Shown here: in pieces, positions 18,775 to 27,431 of the stretch | Numbering within the stretch: the stretch's first letter is position 1 | Layout of the letters: the number at the start of each line of letters is the position of its first letter | Made by a program: the position numbers and the translations under genes | Assembly: GCF_900156475.1 (NCBI RefSeq) | Contig: NZ_FTNR01000008.1 | Location: forward strand, 1 to 64,000 | Direction: 5' to 3' | Origin: Natronorubrum thiooxidans | Lineage (GTDB): Archaea > Halobacteriota > Halobacteria > Halobacteriales > Natrialbaceae | DNA length: 64,000 bases | Notes under the pieces: model-generated | Databases searched by the model: none | Told to the model about the DNA's origin: nothing | What the model saw: the letters and a program-made list of their open reading frames with translations, nothing else

Positions 18775-19795
18775 GGGCCATACGGTCGCTGTCGTCGTCC
18801 CGGCATACAACGAGGAGGGATTCGTCGGCGAGGTGCTTGAAACGGTCCCGGACTATGTAGATCGGATTTACGCGATAGATGACGATTCGTCTGACGGCAC
18901 ATGGGCGGAGATTCGTTGCGCGGCTGCCGTACTGAACGAAATAGAAGGCGGTAGCGATCGCTTGCCGACCGTCACAACAACCAACAGGGGACCGGGAACG
19001 ACGAACCGCGTCGTCCCAATTCAGCATGAGACGAACCGGGGTGTCGGCGGCGCGATCAAGACTGGATATGTCAAGGCTTGCGACGATGTAATCGACATTA
19101 CAGCGGTGATGGGCGGTGACGGACAGATGGATCCCGATCTGCTTTCGCGGTTCCTCGATCCGATCGTGGAGAGGGAGGTCGATTACACGAAGGGGAACCG
19201 ACTCCTCTACCCGGAGTATCGCCGCGATATGTCCGCCTGGCGATTATTCGGCAACTCGATACTATCCTATCTAACGAAGATGGCCAGCGGCTACTGGAAG
19301 ATGATGGATCCACAGAACGGGTATACGGCTATCTCGTTGGATGCTCTGCAGACTATCGATCTCGACGGAATGTACGAAGATTACGGCTACTGTAACGATC
19401 TTCTGGTGAAACTCAACGTCGAGGAGATGCGCGTCGCAGACGTACCCATGCCCGCGGTATACGGCGACGAAGAGTCGGGGATTCAATATTCGACGTATAT
19501 CCCGAAGGTTTCGGGGATGCTCTTCCGGAACTTCTGTTGGCGGCTGAGAACGCGGTACCTCGCCTCGGGTTTCAACCCGCTCGTGCTAGGATACATTTTC
19601 GGTGTGTTTGTATCGCTGGCCGGTGCAGTGAGCGGTGCGCGGGCGCTGCTCTCGGGGCTGCAACGAGAGGACACCGCATTCGATCGCATCGCAACCAGCG
19701 GTCGCCTCCTACTCAGTGGCACAGTATTCCTCTCGCTCGCAGTGTTGTTCGACATGCGAAAGAACGAGGAGTTAGAGGTACATCAGTATGAGTGA
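18767..19795 (+). CDS. GT2-family glycosyltransferase with C-terminal membrane helices
   Basis: This is a 342-aa dolichol-phosphate-sugar synthase-like enzyme. The GT-A core begins VAVVVPAYNEEGFVGEVL, with the nucleotide-binding DDDSSDGTW, the acidic motif MGGDGQMDPD and KGNRLLYPEY. Two predicted helices near residues 265-285 and 315-335 anchor it to the membrane. A loop insert of about 35 residues after the first beta strands (ending HETNRGVGGAIKTGY) is longer than usual. The ATG at 18767 gives an 8-base overlap with the dehydrogenase gene, and the end overlaps the next gene by 8 bases. It may load the new uronic acid, or another sugar, onto dolichol phosphate. Confidence 0.88.
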   Translation: MYRGHTVAVVVPAYNEEGFVGEVLETVPDYVDRIYAIDDDSSDGTWAEIRCAAAVLNEIEGGSDRLPTVTTTNRGPGTTNRVVPIQHETNRGVGGAIKTGYVKACDDVIDITAVMGGDGQMDPDLLSRFLDPIVEREVDYTKGNRLLYPEYRRDMSAWRLFGNSILSYLTKMASGYWKMMDPQNGYTAISLDALQTIDLDGMYEDYGYCNDLLVKLNVEEMRVADVPMPAVYGDEESGIQYSTYIPKVSGMLFRNFCWRLRTRYLASGFNPLVLGYIFGVFVSLAGAVSGARALLSGLQREDTAFDRIATSGRLLLSGTVFLSLAVLFDMRKNEELEVHQYE

Positions 19796-20828
19796 CGCAC
19801 CCCGTATCATCGTCACGGTCCAGCACCCGGCGCACGTTCACTTCTTTCGGAACGCGATAACTGACTTGGAGGCCCTTGGATATGACGTCTGCGTGTTCGC
19901 CCGGGAGAAGGACATCGCGTGTACGCTTCTCGACACCTACGGGATCGAGTACGAGACACTCGCCGGGACCGCCAGTTCACCGATCGGTCTCGCGAAGACG
20001 CAGGCGATCTATGAGTATCGAATCCTAAGTCGAGTTCGTGCGCTGAAACCAGACGTACTGCTCGCAATCGGTGAACCAGCGGTCGCTCACGCATCGTCGC
20101 TCGTCGGGGGTCAAAGCATCATATTTACTGATACGGAACACGCGGCGGTGTCGAACGGGATTACGTTCCCCTTCGCAGACCTCCTCTGTACGCCGGACGC
20201 GTTCTGGGACGATCTCGGGGAACGACACCGCGTCTACAGCGGGTTCCACGAACTCGCCTATCTCCATCCGGACCGGTTTACGCCCGATCCGATGATCCTT
20301 GAAGACCTCGGCGAAAGCGATAACGAACAACTCGTCGTGTTACGACTGGTTTCGTGGAACGCCGCACACGACTTCGGCCGGAGTGGCATCGATGGAATCG
20401 AAACGCTAATCAACGAACTCGAGCGCGGCGGCGCGACAGTCCTCGTCACCGCCGAAGGACAGCTCCCGCCGTCGTTCGCGGACCGAGAGGTCGATGTACC
20501 TCCACACCGGATGCACGATTTACTCGCCGCTGCGGACCTGTTTCTCGGCGAGAGCGCGACGATGGCGATCGAAAGCGGACTTCTCGGAACGCCGGCACTG
20601 TACGTATCCGACCTCCAAGCAGGCGTCCTCGGTGAGCTCGAGACCAAATATCGGCTGCTTCGATGGCTCTCGCGTCGCGCCGGTCCGACAGAGATCGCGG
20701 ATCACGCCTGTGGACTACTGTCAGTCGACGATTCGACGTGGTCCGAACGGCGGCGGACCGTCCTTGAAGAGACGATCGACACAACGCAGTTCATCGTCGA
20801 TACCGTCGAGGAGGTTGCCCGAGGATGA
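19788..20828 (+). CDS. DUF354 protein, GT-B-fold, UDP-GlcNAc 2-epimerase-like
   Basis: This 346-aa protein has the DUF354 pattern, starting PRIIVTVQHPAHVHFFRNAI and with a second Rossmann-like half carrying LLAAADLFLGESATMAIESG. DUF354 proteins resemble UDP-GlcNAc 2-epimerases and GT-B glycosyltransferases and are common in archaeal glycan clusters, where they are usually unassigned. No signal or membrane segment is visible, so it is cytoplasmic. The end overlaps the deacetylase gene by 4 bases. It could be a glycosyltransferase or an epimerase of the operon's sugar; the sequence does not decide between them. Confidence 0.85.
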   Translation: MSDAPRIIVTVQHPAHVHFFRNAITDLEALGYDVCVFAREKDIACTLLDTYGIEYETLAGTASSPIGLAKTQAIYEYRILSRVRALKPDVLLAIGEPAVAHASSLVGGQSIIFTDTEHAAVSNGITFPFADLLCTPDAFWDDLGERHRVYSGFHELAYLHPDRFTPDPMILEDLGESDNEQLVVLRLVSWNAAHDFGRSGIDGIETLINELERGGATVLVTAEGQLPPSFADREVDVPPHRMHDLLAAADLFLGESATMAIESGLLGTPALYVSDLQAGVLGELETKYRLLRWLSRRAGPTEIADHACGLLSVDDSTWSERRRTVLEETIDTTQFIVDTVEEVARG

Positions 20829-21718
20829 CATTAAACGACTCCTTCGACGATCACGAATTCGCACTCTGTCTGACTCACGACGTCGATCGTGTTTTCAAGA
20901 CGTTTCAGGCCCCTTACTACGCAGTGACCGAGCGCGACCCCTCTCACTTGCGATCGTTGATAACCGACGAGCGACCGTACTGGCAGTTCGAGGAACTCAT
21001 GGCGCTCGAGGAGGAACTCGATGTTCGGTCGTCGTTTTACTTCCTCAATGAGAAGCGGCTCTTCGAACAGCCGCCACGAGAGTGGTTCCGGTGGAAAAAT
21101 TGGATGCTGTATACCGGCCGATACGAGATCACCGATCCGGAGATCGTCGACGTCATACGCACCCTCGATCGCGGTGGCTGGGAGATCGGACTTCATGGTT
21201 CGTACAACTCGTACGACGATGCCGATCGACTCCGATACGAAAAATCGGTCCTCGAGGACGTTCTCGAAAAATCGGTCCTCGGCGGCCGACAGCACTACCT
21301 CAATACGATGCTGCCTCAGACGTGGGACCATCACCGATCGATCGGGCTGCGGTACGATGCCAGCTACGGCTCGAGTACAACCTACGGGTTCGACGGTCGG
21401 TACGATGTCATCCGCCCGTTCGACGACGATTTTCTCGTGTTCCCGCTGACGGTCATGGAGACGCCGCTGCTCTCAAACGCGTCCTCGGTCGAGGCGGCAT
21501 GGCGGGAGTGTCGCCGACTGCTCGAGGAAGCGCACGAACACGACGCGATAATGACCGTTCTCTGGCACCCTCGGTACATGAACGAGGCGGAGTTCCCCGG
21601 CTACCGGACAATATACGAGCGGCTGATCCGGGAAGCGAAGGCCATGGACGCCTGGGTCGGCCCGTGCCGCGAGTGCTACTGGCGACTCGAGGCGACAACA
21701 CCGTCGTCGTTCGAGTAA
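20825..21718 (+). CDS. polysaccharide deacetylase-like protein (NodB superfamily)
   Basis: This 297-aa protein fits the NodB carbohydrate-esterase fold. Metal-binding candidates are THDVD at residues 17-21, HGSYNSYDD in the middle and LWHPRYMNEAEFPGY near the C-terminus. No signal peptide is visible, so it would act inside the cell, perhaps on lipid-linked sugar. It is the last gene of the operon and is convergent with the jelly-roll protein gene. A truncated relative of its first 50 residues lies at 27264-27431, directly upstream of a FemAB-like gene, so the two types were probably once adjacent. Confidence 0.82.
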   Translation: MTLNDSFDDHEFALCLTHDVDRVFKTFQAPYYAVTERDPSHLRSLITDERPYWQFEELMALEEELDVRSSFYFLNEKRLFEQPPREWFRWKNWMLYTGRYEITDPEIVDVIRTLDRGGWEIGLHGSYNSYDDADRLRYEKSVLEDVLEKSVLGGRQHYLNTMLPQTWDHHRSIGLRYDASYGSSTTYGFDGRYDVIRPFDDDFLVFPLTVMETPLLSNASSVEAAWRECRRLLEEAHEHDAIMTVLWHPRYMNEAEFPGYRTIYERLIREAKAMDAWVGPCRECYWRLEATTPSSFE

Positions 21719-21840
21719 GACCGGATGATAATCCTGCCCAGTACGGGCCGACTCGACTCGGAACGCTACGGACCGGCGAATCGGCGATCCGGCGAAAAGA
21801 ACGTCTCAATGCGGTCAGCGAGCAGTCTCCGTGTCAGGCT

Positions 21841-23655
21841 CTAGCTATAATCGGCGGGGTGGATGCGGTCCCGACCGACGTAGACCTGTGTCTTGCCCTC
21901 CATAAACGTGAACTCGACAAGGTTGCCCGAGAAACGAAACCGGTGGACATCGCGTTCGATCGTGCCCCTGACGCTGCTGTCCGAGAGCGATTCCGCCCCG
22001 TCACCCGAGACGATCTCGATAGAGCCGTCGACGGTCGCTTCGTAACTCACCTCGTTTCCGTTGCCGACGATAGTGAGCGTCGACAGTTCGTCATCATCGT
22101 CGGACGTGTCGATCTCCTCGCCGTTGAGGGAGACGTCTGCGTCACCGTCGACGGTGATATCCTGGAGTTCGCCGCTGAACTTGTAGGCGTCGCGCCAGCC
22201 GCCGACGGTACCGGTGACGTGACCGTCATCGATGACGTCGTCGTCGTTGATCGAGGCAGCCCGGTAGTTCGACTTCTCCACGCGGCCGCTGACTCGGAAC
22301 TCGTAGCGGCTACTTCCAGAGGAACCAATCCCGTCGATCAAGAGCATGTTCTCGAGCGGAGTATCGTCGTTCGTCGGCGGTTCAGAGGGATAATCCGACA
22401 GGTAGACCTGCTCACCGGAAAGCCACATGCTCCCAGGCTCGTGTTCCGAGTACAGCGCGACGATGTTTCCGTTGAGGAAGTAGCCGTCGACCGAGTTCGG
22501 TTCGCCGACGGCTTCGAGCATCGTGTATCCGCTCTCGCTCTCGTCCGCGGGAGTGACCGAGACCGTGTCGTTGTAGGTCGCCTGGCTCCAGTCAGACTGA
22601 ACGATCTCGCCGTCGACGTAGATCCGGTACGTCGAGGTCTGAGACGGATCTCGGTACGTGAATTGATGTTCGTACTGGTCGCTGTTGGCAGGATCTTCGA
22701 AGTAAGGATCGTCCTCGTAGGGTGATATCGGGTCAGTCGGTTCGTCGGTCGAACTCGTCTCGTCGGGCATGCCACCGATAGTGATCTTGTGACCGTCGTA
22801 GATCAGTGCGCTACCGGAGAGGTCGGAGCCGACGACGTAGCCGAGGGGGCCGACGCCCTCGATGAGGTTGTCCTCCGAAGTCGTGAACCGGAAATCCGTG
22901 CGCTCGTAAGCCAACTCGCCGTTTACCCAGTAGCGCATCACGCCGTCGGCGTTGGCCGACCCTCCCGAGAACGTGTTACAGCGGACGTACCCCTCAATGA
23001 GGTTCCACTCGTCCATCCAGACGGGCGTGCTCGTCATCTCGAAATCGCCAGACCCGCTCCGGTCCATGTGGTACGAGTAACTGAAGAGATTGTAGCCGTC
23101 AGGTGCGGGCGAGTCGTTCCGGTGGGCGAATCCGATCGCGTTCGACCAGCCGTTCGTCCCGTCCGTCCCCCCACCGCCGGAAGAGCCGGATCCGTTTGTC
23201 AGTGGCAACCAGAAGATACGAACCGTGTCGTACTGATCGAGTTCGATGTTCTCGGGGTATAGGTAGAACCGCGTGTACACCTCACGAGGCATCCCATGCC
23301 CATGCTCTTCGAACCGATACTCAAGGTTCGCTGTCTTCTGTGCGCTCGAGAACTCCGTTCGTAACGCCTGATCGTTGACCTTCGTCGGTGATGAGACGAA
23401 CTCCGGGGCGATGCCGCTCCGGTTGTCATTGACGTTGTAGAGGTCGGACGGACTACTGTAGTCGTCGTAATCAAGTATTAACTGGGTTGTGCTCTCAGCG
23501 GCCGAGACACTGGAAACCCCGGCAGAAGCGCCGAGGACGGTCGCGGTCGCGCCAGCCAGTTTCAGATACGATCGCCGGTTGATGCTGTTCTTCTCGCCGC
23601 AGTAATCATCTGTTTCGGACTGAAACTCATCCAGTTCCGATCGGTCGCGTGCCAT
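21841..23655 (-). CDS. TAT-exported jelly-roll protein (polysaccharide-lyase-like) with beta modules
   Basis: The 604-aa protein opens with a twin-arginine signal (NRRSYLKLAG, Arg27-Arg28) ending near ATAAES-like residues around 54. Residues about 57-295 form a concanavalin-type jelly roll resembling polysaccharide lyase family 14-type domains, with VMRYWVNGELAYERTDFRF as the signature strand. Three beta-rich modules follow (about 328-425, 437-516 and 527-604), each with a YxFxVxGxVxxS start and an FSGxL ending. Such modules accompany secreted carbohydrate-active enzymes in haloarchaea. It is one of three paralogues in tandem. Whether it cleaves or only binds glycans cannot be decided; I do not claim catalytic residues. 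Confidence 0.75.
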   Translation of the reverse strand: MARDRSELDEFQSETDDYCGEKNSINRRSYLKLAGATATVLGASAGVSSVSAAESTTQLILDYDDYSSPSDLYNVNDNRSGIAPEFVSSPTKVNDQALRTEFSSAQKTANLEYRFEEHGHGMPREVYTRFYLYPENIELDQYDTVRIFWLPLTNGSGSSGGGGTDGTNGWSNAIGFAHRNDSPAPDGYNLFSYSYHMDRSGSGDFEMTSTPVWMDEWNLIEGYVRCNTFSGGSANADGVMRYWVNGELAYERTDFRFTTSEDNLIEGVGPLGYVVGSDLSGSALIYDGHKITIGGMPDETSSTDEPTDPISPYEDDPYFEDPANSDQYEHQFTYRDPSQTSTYRIYVDGEIVQSDWSQATYNDTVSVTPADESESGYTMLEAVGEPNSVDGYFLNGNIVALYSEHEPGSMWLSGEQVYLSDYPSEPPTNDDTPLENMLLIDGIGSSGSSRYEFRVSGRVEKSNYRAASINDDDVIDDGHVTGTVGGWRDAYKFSGELQDITVDGDADVSLNGEEIDTSDDDDELSTLTIVGNGNEVSYEATVDGSIEIVSGDGAESLSDSSVRGTIERDVHRFRFSGNLVEFTFMEGKTQVYVGRDRIHPADYS

Positions 23656-23683
23656 GCAAGCCGAGTAATAAGATTATACCGCC

Positions 23684-23694
23684 ATAAACTTTTC
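23684..23694 (-). promoter_or_regulatory. TATA/BRE-like promoter 11-mer of the 604-aa jelly-roll gene
   Basis: On the minus strand the sequence is GAAAAGTTTAT, lying 29-39 bases upstream of the start codon. This is the spacing expected for a TATA box of a leaderless transcript. The same 11-mer occurs at the same distance before the next paralogue (24868-24878). Confidence 0.65.
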
Positions 23695-23776
23695 TGGCTG
23701 TTGATTGTTAATACATTCGTATATTTATTCAGAACATGAGTTTTTGTCTAACAATTTTGTACTTCGTACAGTATTT

Positions 23777-23798
23777 TATATATATATATATATATATA
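23777..23798. repeat. (TA)11 dinucleotide tract
   Basis: Eleven uninterrupted TA units lie in an AT-rich gap in a GC-rich genome, about 120-145 bases upstream of the 604-aa jelly-roll gene and downstream of its paralogue. Such tracts can change length by slipped pairing and can melt easily. A regulatory or phase-variable role is speculative. Confidence 0.85.
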
Positions 23799-23897
23799 TG
23801 GTCGTTCTATCGTCGGAACGGGAGCGCTTGGGAGACTTAGGAACGGCCGAGAAAAACAGTATTACTGGACCGAAAAACGAAGGGAAGCTCCGAACAG

Positions 23898-24839
23898 TTA
23901 TCGGGCGGCGTTCGTACTGACGCTGATCTCGTGCTCGTCGTAACGGAACGACTGGTCCTGCGGTGCAACTTCACCGCCGCCGTATCGGACGATCGGACCG
24001 ACGTATTCGATCGCTTGTCCGTCGGTCGTCGTCCAGCGGTAGTTCTCACGCTCGAAGGCGAGTTCGCCGTCGAGCCAGTACCGAACGACGCCATCGTGGT
24101 TCGCCGTCCCACCCTCGTGGGTGTTCATTCGAACGTAGCTCTCGAGCGAAACCCACTCGCCGACCGGAATCGCCGCGTTGGTCACCTCGAATTCACCGGC
24201 ACCGCTGTCGTAGTCCATGTGATACGTGTACGTCGCGAGGCGATAGGTTCCGGCCGGCGGATCCTCCCTGTTCGTGACGCAGATCACTGACGACCAGCCG
24301 TTATCGCCAGCGGGCGGCCCTCGAACGCCCGACCCCGCCGTTCCTGCCTCCGTGTTGAAGCCCATCGCCATGATTCGGCAGACGTCGTTCGGCTGCATCG
24401 TCCAGTCGTCGCTGAGACGAACCATGATCCGCTGATAGGCCTGTGTCGGTTGCCCGTACCCGTTCTCCGGCAGTGAGTACATTGCGTTCGTCCCCCAGCT
24501 ATCACCCTCTTTTACCGCCATCTCGAGTGCCTGTGAACTCGCAGTCGTCGGCGTATCAATGAATGACGCGGTCGTTTCGTCACCGGTCCAGACATCGTAG
24601 ATCTCCGACGGCTGGGTGTACTGATCGTAATCAATTGTTATCGCTTCTGAATCACTCTCGAGTGAATCGACGGGGCGGGTGCTCGGTGTAGCGCTTACAG
24701 CGTTCGTTGCAGTCGTGAAGGCTGCAGCCGCAACTCCCATCTTCTGGAGGAACGACCGTCGCTGGACGCCTTTACTACCGTCTCGGCCATGCCGTTGTGA
24801 TGTGTCGTTCCTGTCATACAGTAATCTTTTACCGTTCAT
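23898..24839 (-). CDS. TAT-exported jelly-roll protein, short paralogue
   Basis: The 313-aa protein has a twin-arginine signal at Arg27-Arg28 (VQRRSFLQKMG) and then a single jelly-roll domain (about 65-313). Signature segments are ENGYGQPTQAYQRIMVRLSD, TYTYHMDYDSGAGEFEV and GVVRYWLDGELAFERENYRW, matching both neighbours. It lacks the C-terminal beta modules of its two paralogues, so it is either a reduced copy or the ancestral single-domain form. It shares its promoter 11-mer with the downstream 604-aa paralogue. Extracellular polysaccharide binding or cleavage is likely but unproven. Confidence 0.75.
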   Translation of the reverse strand: MNGKRLLYDRNDTSQRHGRDGSKGVQRRSFLQKMGVAAAAFTTATNAVSATPSTRPVDSLESDSEAITIDYDQYTQPSEIYDVWTGDETTASFIDTPTTASSQALEMAVKEGDSWGTNAMYSLPENGYGQPTQAYQRIMVRLSDDWTMQPNDVCRIMAMGFNTEAGTAGSGVRGPPAGDNGWSSVICVTNREDPPAGTYRLATYTYHMDYDSGAGEFEVTNAAIPVGEWVSLESYVRMNTHEGGTANHDGVVRYWLDGELAFERENYRWTTTDGQAIEYVGPIVRYGGGEVAPQDQSFRYDEHEISVSTNAAR

Positions 24840-24867
24840 CTCGAACAGGAAACGACGCCATATCGTT

Positions 24868-24878
24868 ATAAACTTTTC
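24868..24878 (-). promoter_or_regulatory. TATA/BRE-like promoter 11-mer of the short jelly-roll gene
   Basis: The minus-strand sequence GAAAAGTTTAT lies 29-39 bases upstream of the start codon, identical in sequence and spacing to the site before the 604-aa paralogue. It points to leaderless transcription and shared control. Confidence 0.65.
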
Positions 24879-25270
24879 AAGTTAGAAGATATAAAAGTAT
24901 CATATATTACCTATATATCAATATAATAATAACGAAAATAAGAGTGTGCTGCTTCATTATATGTCGACCGGAGATTTAAACGGGACCCGCGATCAGGAGG
25001 TGGTCAACCGCCGTTCAGACGCGAACGAAGCCCCATCTCGATGACTGCTTCCGGGTGCCGGCTGTCAGACACTCGAATTAGCTCGGCGCTAGCACCGTCT
25101 ACTGCGCATCGCTATCCAAATACGCACCCAGATTTACAAGAAGCGAGACCCAGTAAACACGTACCAACAGGGACGCGCCAAGCACGTCGAACGTGTCGAA
25201 CGGTGGTTCTATACCGTTCTTGGAGCGGTTCGGACACAGCGGTCTTCCTCGACAATCGTACTAGATTCGA
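24879..25270. other. AT-rich intergenic region, no gene seen
   Basis: The first 80 bases beyond the promoter are strongly AT-rich (runs such as ATATATCAATATAATAATAA) and hold no open frame. The rest is GC-rich with only short unsupported frames. It separates the short jelly-roll gene from the 3' end of the third paralogue. No RNA gene or clear terminator is visible. Confidence 0.5.
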
Positions 25271-26566
25271 TCAGGCGTCCTCTGGAGACGACGGAACAGT
25301 GGCAGGATCGACTTGGTCGCCGGAGATCCATAACTCGGCTGGATCGGGATCCGCATCTAGGGCGACGAACTCGCCGTTGAACAGGTAGCCGTCGGCGGTA
25401 TGTGGCTTCGCCGTCGCCTCGGCGATCGCATACCCGCTCTCGCTCTCGTCGGCTGGCGTAATCTGGACCGTTTCGTTGTACTTCGACTGATGTCCGTCGA
25501 CGTTGCTCCAGTTCGAGTGAGCGACGAATCCGTCGATGTACAGTCGATACGTCGACTCCTCGTCACCGTTCACATACGTAACCCGCCCATCGTAGTCGTC
25601 TAAATTCGCCGGATCTTCGAAGTACGGATTGTTTTCGTACGGAGGTATTTCGGGAATGCCTGCGGCGAACAACTCGTGTTCGTCGTAGAAGACGGTCAGG
25701 TCGATCGGCGCGACTTCGCTGCCGCCGTACCGGACCAGTGGTCCGGCGTATTCAATCGCCTGTTCGTCGACCGTCGTCCACCGAAAGTCAGTCCGTTCGT
25801 AGACGAGCTCACCGTTGAGCCAGTAGCGCCCCTTCCCGTTTGGATCAGCCTCACCGTCGCTCACCGTGTTCATGACGACTTCAGTCTCGAGTTCAAACCA
25901 CTCGCCGGAATGCACTGGCGAATCGACGACTTCGAACTCTCCAGTGGATCCGGACTGATCCATGTGATACGTATACGTAGCGAGGTTGTACCCACTGTTC
26001 TCACCGTTTCGTCTGTCGGTGACCGCCAACATAATCGACCAACCGTCGTTACCCGACGGTCGTCCGCGACCACCGGAACCGTGCGGCCCAGCCTCCGTAT
26101 TTAAACCGGCAGTCCAGAATCGGCAGACATCGTTCTCTTCCATCGTCCAGTCCTCACTGAGCCGGATCATCGATCGCTGACGGACCTTATTGGGTTGGCC
26201 GTAGCCGTTGGCAGGAAACCAATAAGCGGCGTTGGTGCCGTTACTCGTCTCTTTTAGGATGTCACACCGTAGTGATTTTTCGCCGTCGAACGCGACGCTG
26301 TCATCAAACGACATCCTGTTCGGTTGGCCGGTCCAGACGCGGTACGCGTCTTCCGGTCTGCTGTGTTCGCTATAGTCGATTTCGATCAGTTCGGCGTTCT
26401 CTCTTTGTACGTCAACGGTGTCAGCAAGCGAGTCGTCCGATTCGTTACGTTCGTTTTCGTCAGAGCCGTCGTTCGATTGAAGAGAGGCTGCACCGACTAC
26501 TGTTCCACCCACGACAGTTGTCACACCAGATATTTTTAGAAGTGAGCGTCGACTAACCATCACCAC
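25271..26566 (-). CDS. TAT-exported jelly-roll protein, one beta module
   Basis: The 431-aa protein starts with a compact twin-arginine signal (SRRSLLKISG, Arg6-Arg7). The jelly roll spans about residues 55-310 with ANGYGQPNKVRQRSMIRLSE, TYTYHMDQSGSTGEFEV and GRYWLNGELVYERTDFRW. A single beta module (about 322-428) follows and matches the first module of the 604-aa paralogue, including PYFEDPANL, ITPADESESGY and DGYLFNGEFVALD. It does not carry the GAAAAGTTTAT promoter element at the position used by its paralogues, so it may be controlled differently. Confidence 0.75.
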   Translation of the reverse strand: MVMVSRRSLLKISGVTTVVGGTVVGAASLQSNDGSDENERNESDDSLADTVDVQRENAELIEIDYSEHSRPEDAYRVWTGQPNRMSFDDSVAFDGEKSLRCDILKETSNGTNAAYWFPANGYGQPNKVRQRSMIRLSEDWTMEENDVCRFWTAGLNTEAGPHGSGGRGRPSGNDGWSIMLAVTDRRNGENSGYNLATYTYHMDQSGSTGEFEVVDSPVHSGEWFELETEVVMNTVSDGEADPNGKGRYWLNGELVYERTDFRWTTVDEQAIEYAGPLVRYGGSEVAPIDLTVFYDEHELFAAGIPEIPPYENNPYFEDPANLDDYDGRVTYVNGDEESTYRLYIDGFVAHSNWSNVDGHQSKYNETVQITPADESESGYAIAEATAKPHTADGYLFNGEFVALDADPDPAELWISGDQVDPATVPSSPEDA

Positions 26567-27263
26567 TTCTTCGCCTCTACGACGTTGTATAGTGGGTGTA
26601 TCGTTCTATCACGGAATCACGGTATTACATTCAGGTCAGCATACTAGTTCTTTACTTACACACGTCGGATTCGAACGCACGAACTCGTTACGGTCACTGA
26701 AACTGCTGCCTGTAAGCAAAGCGCGCACGCCGTGTTCGCTCATTATGGCCACTGAATCTGACTCGCTCCCTGTTCGCATTCGCAGCCGTCTCGAAGGATT
26801 TCGTGACCGCGGACGAGACGGTCGTCGGGTGCCCCTCGAAACACACCACTTCAGTGACACGGAGCGGCGTCACTCGGGTCGGTCGACGATCCAGCAAGCG
26901 GCAAGCCATTGATTAATCAGTGAGTATAGCATTACGTTTCGAAATCTGATTACTAGTATATTTCATCGTGATGGTCGATAAAAGTACTTTCTTTTTCGCC
27001 GATAGGAAAGCAGTGTACAACAGGAGATCGAACACGACCAGTACTCAGGTCGGTTTCTGATACGGGCCGCTGTCACTGTGTACCGTGATCGAGACGAAAG
27101 GCGCTCACCCAGCAGCCCGCAGTTGCGCTGGTAATAACCGCCAGCGGCCTGTATGAGACAACCGGCGAGCAGTCTCCGGTTCGGGATCGATTCCATCTTT
27201 GAGCCGGGTAAAACTGGATTTCAGGGAATCGTATTTTTACGCTCGAGGTAGTGAATACTGCAA
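26567..27263. other. intergenic, no supported gene
   Basis: About 700 bases lie between the divergent jelly-roll gene and the truncated deacetylase. Short frames on both strands lack recognisable motifs. The last 20 bases contain the start region of the deacetylase fragment. The segment probably marks a rearrangement junction, because the next gene is a broken copy of one from the upstream operon. Confidence 0.45.
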
Positions 27264-27431
27264 ATGAAAGACCGTGGTTTCGTATTGTATCCGACGCACG
27301 ATGTTGATCGACCGTACAAGACGTTTCAGACGCCGAAAGAACGCAACCGATCATACCTGCCGTCCATGAGTCGCGACGACGGTTCCTACCGGCAGTTCGA
27401 CGAGCTGTCCCGTGAACGGGTGAGCCCATGA
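27264..27431 (+). pseudogene. truncated polysaccharide deacetylase (N-terminal 55 residues)
   Basis: The frame reads FVLYPTHDVDRPYKTFQTPK and DDGSYRQFDELSRE, aligning with residues about 12-58 of the intact deacetylase at 20825-21718 (FALCLTHDVDRVFKTFQAPY, DERPYWQFEEL). It then ends at a TGA that overlaps the FemAB-like start by 4 bases (ATGA). About 240 residues of the fold are missing, so it cannot be an active enzyme. An internal deletion that fused the early codons to the start of the next gene would explain the neat overlap. Confidence 0.75.

Noticed and set aside
21082-22725. A 547-codon plus-strand frame over the deacetylase and jelly-roll genes
   Set aside because: It is antisense or out of frame to clearly coding genes and is basic with no domain.
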